Origin: an uncultured Actinomyces sp.
GTDB taxonomy: Bacteria; Actinomycetota; Actinomycetes; Actinomycetales; Actinomycetaceae
Length of the DNA: 10,400 bases
Reading direction: 5' to 3'
Assembly (NCBI GenBank): GCA_902773415.1
Contig: CACYEE010000186.1
Location: 1 to 10,400, forward strand
This document shows positions 6,268 through 10,400 of this stretch, piece after piece (position 1 is the first letter of the stretch; every line of letters begins with the position of its first letter). The notes below the pieces were generated by a model. That model was not told where the DNA came from. It made no database searches and saw only the letters and a list, made by a program, of their open reading frames with translations. The position numbers were made by a program, and so were the translations under genes.

Positions 6268-7539
6268 CTAGGCGACAGGCTCGACGAGGTCGCGTCCGTC
6301 GAGGTAGGGGCGCAGCGCCTGCGGCACGTAGAGCGAGCCGTCGGCCTGCTGGTGGTTTTCCCACATGGCCACGAGCCAGCGCGTGGTGGCCAGCGTGCCG
6401 TTGAGCGTGGCGACGGTGCGGGTGCCCTTCGGGCCGCGTTCGCGCGTGTTCAGGCGGCGAGCCTGGTATGTGGTGCAGTTCGACGTGGAGGTGACTTCCA
6501 TGTAGCGGTTTTGCGTGGGAAGCCAGGCTTCGCAGTCGAACTTCTGGGCCGCCGAAGAGCCGAGGTCGCCGGCGGCGACGTTGATCACGCGGTAGGGCAG
6601 TTCGACCTTCGCGAGCATTTCCTCTTCCCAGGCGAGGAAGCGGCGGTGCTCGTCTTCGGCGTCCTCGACGGGACAGTAGGAGAACATCTCGACCTTGTTG
6701 AACTGGTGGACGCGGATGATGCCGCGGGTGTCCTTGCCGTAGGAGCCGGCCTCGCGGCGGTAGCAGGAGGACCATCCGCAGTAGCGGATCGGGCCGGCGG
6801 ACAGGTCGATGATTTCGTCCTTGTGGTAGCCGGCGAGCGCCACCTCGGAGGTGCCGACGAGGTACTGGTCGTCGGCGTTCAAGTAGTAGATTTCGTCGTT
6901 GTGTTCGCCGAGGAAGCCGGTGCCGGCCATGATGTCGGGGTTGACGATCGTGGGCGTGTTCATAAGGACGAAGCCGTTCGCTTCGGCCTGGTCGGCCGCC
7001 ATCGTGAGCAGGGCGAGTTCGAGGCGCGCGCCGATGCCGCGCAGGTAGTAGAAGCGCGAGCCGGAGACTTTCGTGCCGCGGGCCATGTCGAGCGCGCCGA
7101 GGCCTTCGGCGACGTCCAGATGGTCCTTCGGCTCGAAGCCTTCGGCGGCGAAATCGCGGGGTTCGCCCACATGCTTGAGCACGACGAAGTTTTCCTCGCC
7201 GCCGGCCGGAACGTCGTCGAGGACGATGTTTTCGATGGCCCGGTTGGCCGCTTCGTAGGCCTCGCCTGCCTCGTTCGACTTCGCTTCGAGGGCCTTGACC
7301 TCTTCGGCCATCGCCTTGGCCTTGGCCAGGATTGCCGGGCGCTCGTCGGGGGAGGCTTGGCCGATCGTCTTCGACAGCGCCTTCTGCTCGGCGCGGCGGG
7401 CCTCGAAAGCCTGCAAGGCTTGGCGGCGGGCGTCGTCGGCGGCAAGCAGGGCGTCCACCGAGGCGGGGTCGTTTCCGCGGCGACGCTGGGATTCGCGCAC
7501 GGCTTCGGCGTTGTCGCGGACAAAGCGAATGTCTAGCAT
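6268..7539 (-). CDS. serS: Seryl-tRNA synthetase
   Basis: The 423-aa class II synthetase charges tRNA-Ser with serine in the cytoplasm. It has the N-terminal domain starting MLDIRFVRDN with a long charged helical arm (about 27-105) that would grip the long variable arm of tRNA-Ser. The catalytic domain follows: TSE (230-232), motif 2 as CYRREAGSYGKDTRG (259-273), and motif 3 around TLNGTLATTRWLVAMWENHQQADGS (378-402). Length and motifs are normal. The ATG at 7539 follows GGGAG by 5 nt; an upstream ATG at 7626 would add an Arg/Pro-rich stretch with no family counterpart. The stop of the broken frame upstream overlaps this start (ATGCTAG). I saw no T-box specifier or antiterminator sequence. 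The cognate tRNA-Ser(UGA) lies at the far end of the same minus-strand block. Confidence 0.98.
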   Translation of the reverse strand: MLDIRFVRDNAEAVRESQRRRGNDPASVDALLAADDARRQALQAFEARRAEQKALSKTIGQASPDERPAILAKAKAMAEEVKALEAKSNEAGEAYEAANRAIENIVLDDVPAGGEENFVVLKHVGEPRDFAAEGFEPKDHLDVAEGLGALDMARGTKVSGSRFYYLRGIGARLELALLTMAADQAEANGFVLMNTPTIVNPDIMAGTGFLGEHNDEIYYLNADDQYLVGTSEVALAGYHKDEIIDLSAGPIRYCGWSSCYRREAGSYGKDTRGIIRVHQFNKVEMFSYCPVEDAEDEHRRFLAWEEEMLAKVELPYRVINVAAGDLGSSAAQKFDCEAWLPTQNRYMEVTSTSNCTTYQARRLNTRERGPKGTRTVATLNGTLATTRWLVAMWENHQQADGSLYVPQALRPYLDGRDLVEPVA

Positions 7540-8194
7540 GGTCTGCTCCCGTTGTTTCGGCTCGTGTCGGGCGTGCGGCCCGGTTTCGATACGTCCAAGA
7601 CTACGCCGAGGAGGCGGGGAACGCACGTTTGCGCGGGGGCGACGCCGCGCGGATCAAAGGTGTCAGGCACCAGTGATGCGCTTGCGGCCCGCCGTGCGGG
7701 GATGCGGAAGAACTCCGCGTCGAGAATCGGCATTCCGTTTTCGCGCGAGATTTCGGCGAGTACCTGCCCGCTCCAAATCGCCCCGATCTTGGATGTTTTT
7801 TCGTGGGGGTTTTCGGAGTTCAGACGCAGGTACTTGCATGCCGAGTCGGCGAAAGTCGGGAACTTGGCCATGATCGCGGTCATTGATGGCGGCACGGCGG
7901 GTTCGTATTCGGCCTCTTCGTCTCCATAAGAGCCGGCAACGTCGCGCTTTTCGGCGAGCCCGGCTTTCATGGGCGCATCGAGGCTTTCGCCGACGGTCTG
8001 CGCGGCGAGGCCGGTTGCTGCACGAGCTGTGCCTGCGTGGCGGACGCGCGAAGGTCCGACAGGACGGGGAAGGTTGTGCTCCGGGCGGAGGCGAGGCCGT
8101 TTGCCGCAGCGGCGATGTCGGCGAAGGACGCTGTTGCGGGAAGCAGGGAATTGTCTGAGTGAGGGGTCGCGAAATCCTTCTCTGCATGGCGCAT
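7533..8194 (-). pseudogene. Unrecognised gene, apparently broken by a frameshift
   Basis: Two minus-strand frames with protein-like composition meet near 8010. The first (ATG at 8194) reads about 60 residues, including SLLPATASFADIAAAANGLA, then turns Pro/Arg-rich and stops at 7967. The second reads GLAAQTVGESLDAPMKAGLAEK, DEEAEYEP, FPTFADSACKYLRL and ISRENGMPILDAEFF, with high third-position GC. A one-base deletion near 8007-8021 would account for the switch; no slippery heptamer for programmed -1 shifting is visible. The second frame then runs through the palindrome at 7649-7681 and ends at TAG (7535-7533), overlapping the serS start, so the last 45 residues may not be native. The ATG at 8194 has AGGA directly against it, a poor spacing, so the true N-terminus is also doubtful. 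The product looks soluble and partly helical. I do not recognise the family. A sequencing error is an alternative explanation. Confidence 0.45.
7649..7681. repeat. 33-bp palindrome, diverged third copy
   Basis: It has the same length and layout as the palindromes at 3971 and 4252: arms 7649-7664 and 7666-7681 around 7665, with core GGTGTC/GGCACC and outer ends GCG/CGC. It agrees with copy 1 at 28 of 33 plus-strand positions and keeps the A:A mismatch (7658/7672); two further outer pairs are lost (7657/7673 and 7652/7678). It lies 110 nt before serS and inside or at the end of the broken frame. The leader attached to copies 1 and 2 is absent here, so the palindrome alone is the recurring unit. 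Confidence 0.85.
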
Positions 8195-8317
8195 TCCTGT
8201 TTATTCGACTTGGGGCGCGGCGAGCGTCGTGTCAGCGGCGTCGGATGGCGGTTTTGGCGTTCTGCGCCACGTTGGCCGGGGTGGCGCGCCGCATTGCGGC
8301 AACGGGCGTGGGTGCGG

Positions 8318-8336
8318 GGTCCGGGCCTCCCGGTCC
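8318..8336 (-). terminator. GC-rich hairpin after the acetyltransferase gene
   Basis: The sequence GG-T-CCGGG-CCT-CCCGG-T-CC gives a stem of 5 + 2 pairs with one T:T mismatch and a 3-nt loop. It starts 5 nt past the acetyltransferase stop codon (8344-8342). There is no U-run, but GC-rich hairpins without U-tails are common after actinobacterial genes. A direct repeat GGTCCGGGC overlaps the same site. Confidence 0.4.
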
Positions 8337-8341
8337 GGGCG

Positions 8342-9010
8342 CTATCGCAGGCGTGCCTTGAGTTCGCGGCGCAGCGCCTCGAGGTCGGGCGAGGTCAGGA
8401 TCGGGATCAGCTCCTGGATTTCGTCGACCGGTCTGTTCCACCATGCGAACTCGAGAAGGAGGGCGACGAGTTCCGCGTCGAACCGCTTTCGCAGCGGGCG
8501 TGCGGGGTTGCCGGCCACGATCGTATACGGTGCGATGTCGCTGCCGACAACCGCGTTCGCGCCGATGATTGCGCCGTCGCCGATGCGCACGCCCGGCAGA
8601 ATCGCCGCATTCTGGCCGATCCAGACGTCGTTGCCGATAACGGTATCCCCTTTGAGCGGCAGGTCGGCGAGGGCGGGCGGGTCCATGAGCCAGCCTTCGA
8701 GGGTATGGAAGGGGAAGGTGGTGGCGGCGTTCATCTGGTGGTTCGCGCCGTTCATGACGAACTCGACCCCGGCTGCGATCTGGCAAAATTTGCCGATGAC
8801 GAGGCGGTCGCCGAGCCATTCGTAGTGGTGGGTCACGTGCGATTCGAAGTCGGAATCGGCGATGTACGTGAAGTCGCCGACCTTGATGTTTGCGCGGGTC
8901 AGCGTGGGTGCCGCATAGATCTCGTTCTCGTAGCCGGGGATGGGATGGATTGCGTTCGGGTCTGGCTTGGCGGCGCGGGGCGAATCGGCGGGTTGGTCCG
9001 TGCCGGTCAT
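8342..9010 (-). CDS. Vat/CatB-like xenobiotic O-acetyltransferase (left-handed beta-helix)
   Basis: The 222-aa protein belongs to the hexapeptide-repeat acetyltransferases that move acetyl from acetyl-CoA to a hydroxyl; close relatives include streptogramin A (Vat) and CatB-type chloramphenicol acetyltransferases. It shows FCQIAAGVEFVMNGANHQMN (75-94), where H91 matches the catalytic histidine, the loop AATTFPFHTLEGW, then KGDTVIGNDVWIG (120-132), ILPGVRIGDGAIIGANAVV (137-155) and DIAPYTIVAGNPA (158-170). The C-terminal RFDAELVALLLEFAWWNRPVDEI (176-198) is the family's closing helix. The first 25 residues are a hydrophilic Pro/Asp-rich extension. The ATG at 9010 follows AGGAG by 6 nt. It stands alone, next to a broken gene and a long gap. 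Real substrate is unknown; many chromosomal members have no shown drug activity. Confidence 0.92.
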   Translation of the reverse strand: MTGTDQPADSPRAAKPDPNAIHPIPGYENEIYAAPTLTRANIKVGDFTYIADSDFESHVTHHYEWLGDRLVIGKFCQIAAGVEFVMNGANHQMNAATTFPFHTLEGWLMDPPALADLPLKGDTVIGNDVWIGQNAAILPGVRIGDGAIIGANAVVGSDIAPYTIVAGNPARPLRKRFDAELVALLLEFAWWNRPVDEIQELIPILTSPDLEALRRELKARLR

Positions 9011-9703
9011 GGGTGGCTCCTTATCGTTCTGGGTTCGATCCGGGCAGGCGTGCTGATTGCGAAGGGGCCGTTGCGGTCTCGTCCGGGGCGGGGCGGGCGC
9101 GCTGCCCGGCGCTGTTTGGTCTGCGGCGGGTTCGGCGAATGTCCGGGACTTCGGGGGAGGAGCTTGTCGGTTCGGGTTCGCCCGATGCCTGCGGCGATTC
9201 GCTCATGGCTGGCTTCTTCGCTGTCAAGTGTCTTCAGGGTACACCGGGGAAGAGCGTCGCGCAGATGCGGCGGACGCAGACGGTTGCAACCCCGGGCGCG
9301 ACGGCGAGCCGGGCGGCAGAGCTGCCTGGCATGGCGATGGCGGTGTGGCGTTGCCTGTCGTGGGCGCACCGGCTCCAGTTCGGTCTCGTCGTGCACGGTC
9401 GTTCCACGTATCGCGGGCCGCACGCCTGTTTCGTCATTCGGATTTCGTTGAGGGTTCTTTTCGATGCGGCCGCAGGTCGCGTGGTGCCTGGAGGATCGGG
9501 CCGTGCGCATCAAGGTGATTTTCCGCGACAAGGGTTGGGCTACGGGCATGCGCCGCCGTGGCAATGGTGGCGTTCGCGGTGTTTTTCTTCGGTGCGGGCC
9601 GTCCGGCCTCCGTTCCGGGGACGGGCCCCAAGCGGGAGGTTTCTCCGTCTCGGGGACAGGCCAGCCTCGATTGCCTCCAGCGCAATCCGCATAGGATAAG
9701 CCC
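9011..9703. other. Long divergent intergenic region, no convincing gene
   Basis: This 693-nt stretch separates divergent genes and should contain both promoters. The best candidate frame is minus 9021-9206 (61 aa, MSESPQASGEPEP..., Pro/Ser/Arg-rich), whose TAA ends 10 nt before the acetyltransferase ATG and touches its ribosome-binding site. It has only a weak ribosome-binding site and low complexity, so it may be a leader frame or chance. A perfect TTGACA lies at 9227-9222 on the minus strand without a matching -10. The plus frame 9464-9694 is unconvincing. The remainder looks like decayed sequence without repeats. Confidence 0.5.
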
Positions 9704-10400
9704 ATGCGTATCGCCACCTGGAACATCAACTCGATCCGCGCCCGCGCCGACCGCGCGCTCGCGGTGCTCGAACGCCACGCCCTCGATGTCCTCCTCTTGC
9801 AGGAAACCAAATGCAAGCCCGAACAGTTCCCCGTCGCCCCCTTCGAGGATGCCGGCTACGAGGTGGCCGCCGCGGGCCTCAACCAGTGGAACGGCGTCGC
9901 AATCGTTTCGCGCGCGGGCCTCGAAAACGTCACGGTCGGCTTCGAGGGCCAGCCGGGCTTTGCGAAGATCGGCGACGACGGCGAGCCCGTGTCGGCCCCC
10001 GTCGTCGAGGCGCGCGCGATCGGGGCGCAGCTGGCCGGGGCGCTCGCCTCGCCCGAGCCGCCCATCGAAGTCTGGAGCCTGTACGTGCCCAACGGCCGTT
10101 CCGTCGACGACGCCCACTACGCCTACAAGCTCGACTTCCTTGCCCGCCTGCGCGAGGCGATGGCCGCGCGCGTCGCCGCCAATCCCGAGGCTCGCATCCT
10201 GCTGGCGGGGGACTGGAACGTCGCCCCGCTGGATTCGGACGTGTGGGACCGCGCGGCTTTCGGGGACGGCCTGTACGTGTCCGGGCCCGAACGCGAGGCT
10301 TTCAATGCCTTCGGCGGGGCCGGCTTCGTCGAGGTGACGCGCAACGCTACCGGTGCCGACTATACGTTTTGGGATTACCAGCGCCTGCGTTTTGCGCGCA
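9704..10400 (+). CDS. xthA: Exodeoxyribonuclease III (AP endonuclease), 3' end outside the window
   Basis: The 232 visible residues belong to the Mg-dependent endonuclease/exonuclease/phosphatase fold of Xth, which nicks DNA at abasic sites and trims 3' ends in base excision repair. Motifs in order are MRIATWNINSIRAR (N7), LLLQETKC (E34, metal ligand), GVAIVSR (64-70), WSLYVPNGR (124-132, active-site Tyr127), LAGDWNVAP (167-175, D170 and N172) and YTFWDYQRLRFAR (220-232). The last block is the form I associate with actinobacterial members. The C-terminal catalytic Asp-His (SDH) lies beyond position 10400, so roughly 30-45 residues are missing. The ATG at 9704 follows AGGA by 7 nt. It is the only plus-strand gene and is divergent from the acetyltransferase. 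Confidence 0.95.
   Translation, partial: MRIATWNINSIRARADRALAVLERHALDVLLLQETKCKPEQFPVAPFEDAGYEVAAAGLNQWNGVAIVSRAGLENVTVGFEGQPGFAKIGDDGEPVSAPVVEARAIGAQLAGALASPEPPIEVWSLYVPNGRSVDDAHYAYKLDFLARLREAMAARVAANPEARILLAGDWNVAPLDSDVWDRAAFGDGLYVSGPEREAFNAFGGAGFVEVTRNATGADYTFWDYQRLRFAR

Noticed and set aside
6352..7536. 394-aa plus frame antisense to serS
   Set aside because: It is a Gly/Val/Ala-rich mirror of serS codons, a common artefact opposite GC-rich genes.
7540..7660. Possible T-box leader for serS
   Set aside because: No T-box antiterminator sequence, specifier loop or terminator hairpin could be found in the 110 nt before the start.
7990..8030. Programmed -1 frameshift joining the two halves of the gene upstream of serS
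   Set aside because: The shift direction fits, but there is no slippery heptamer and no obvious downstream stimulatory hairpin; a deletion or read error is simpler.
9222..9227. Perfect TTGACA on the minus strand as -35 of the acetyltransferase promoter
   Set aside because: No TATAAT-like hexamer occurs 16-18 nt downstream (TGAGCG, GAGCGA, AGCGAA).

Overview
This is a GC-rich (roughly two-thirds G+C) actinobacterial chromosome segment, probably from Actinomycetales. The evidence is an actinobacterial-type seryl-tRNA synthetase, an exonuclease III ending in a WDYQRLRFAR-like block, and a large secreted/membrane phosphatase-fold protein with the GARFYGVGN, RTHLGRF and NDSG motifs that I associate with that phylum. 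Genus cannot be fixed from the sequence alone. Everything from position 1 to about 9010 reads on the minus strand; only the last gene reads plus.

Layout, in the direction of minus-strand transcription (right to left): a Vat/CatB-like xenobiotic acetyltransferase (8342-9010); a frameshifted, unrecognised gene (about 7533-8194) that runs through a 33-bp palindrome; serS (6268-7539); a 353-nt gap holding two abutting hairpins; pssA (5315-5914) and psd (4285-5307) only 7 nt apart, which together make phosphatidylethanolamine from CDP-diacylglycerol and serine; a 66-aa basic protein (4008-4208); a HAD-IIB (Cof-type) phosphatase (2983-3927); a 942-aa membrane protein with a phosphatase-like outer domain (37-2865); and tRNA-Ser(UGA) (1-73, cut by the window edge). 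A 693-nt gap without a convincing gene separates the acetyltransferase from the divergent exonuclease III gene (9704 to the end).

Three structural oddities stand out. First, a 91-bp direct repeat (2 mismatches, 281 bp apart) brackets the 66-aa gene; each copy carries a palindrome, the leader, the ribosome-binding site and the first four codons (MTKK), so the small gene and the HAD gene have almost identical 5' regions. Second, the 33-bp palindrome inside that repeat has a third, diverged relative just upstream of serS, suggesting a dispersed palindrome family. Third, the 942-aa reading frame runs into the tRNA-Ser gene and its stop codon is exactly the tRNA anticodon TGA.

No CRISPR array, prophage or insertion sequence was seen. 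Most of the window is ordinary housekeeping. Points worth following are the repeat-bracketed small gene, the palindrome family, an Asp-to-Glu change at the presumed catalytic position of Psd, and the broken gene next to the acetyltransferase.
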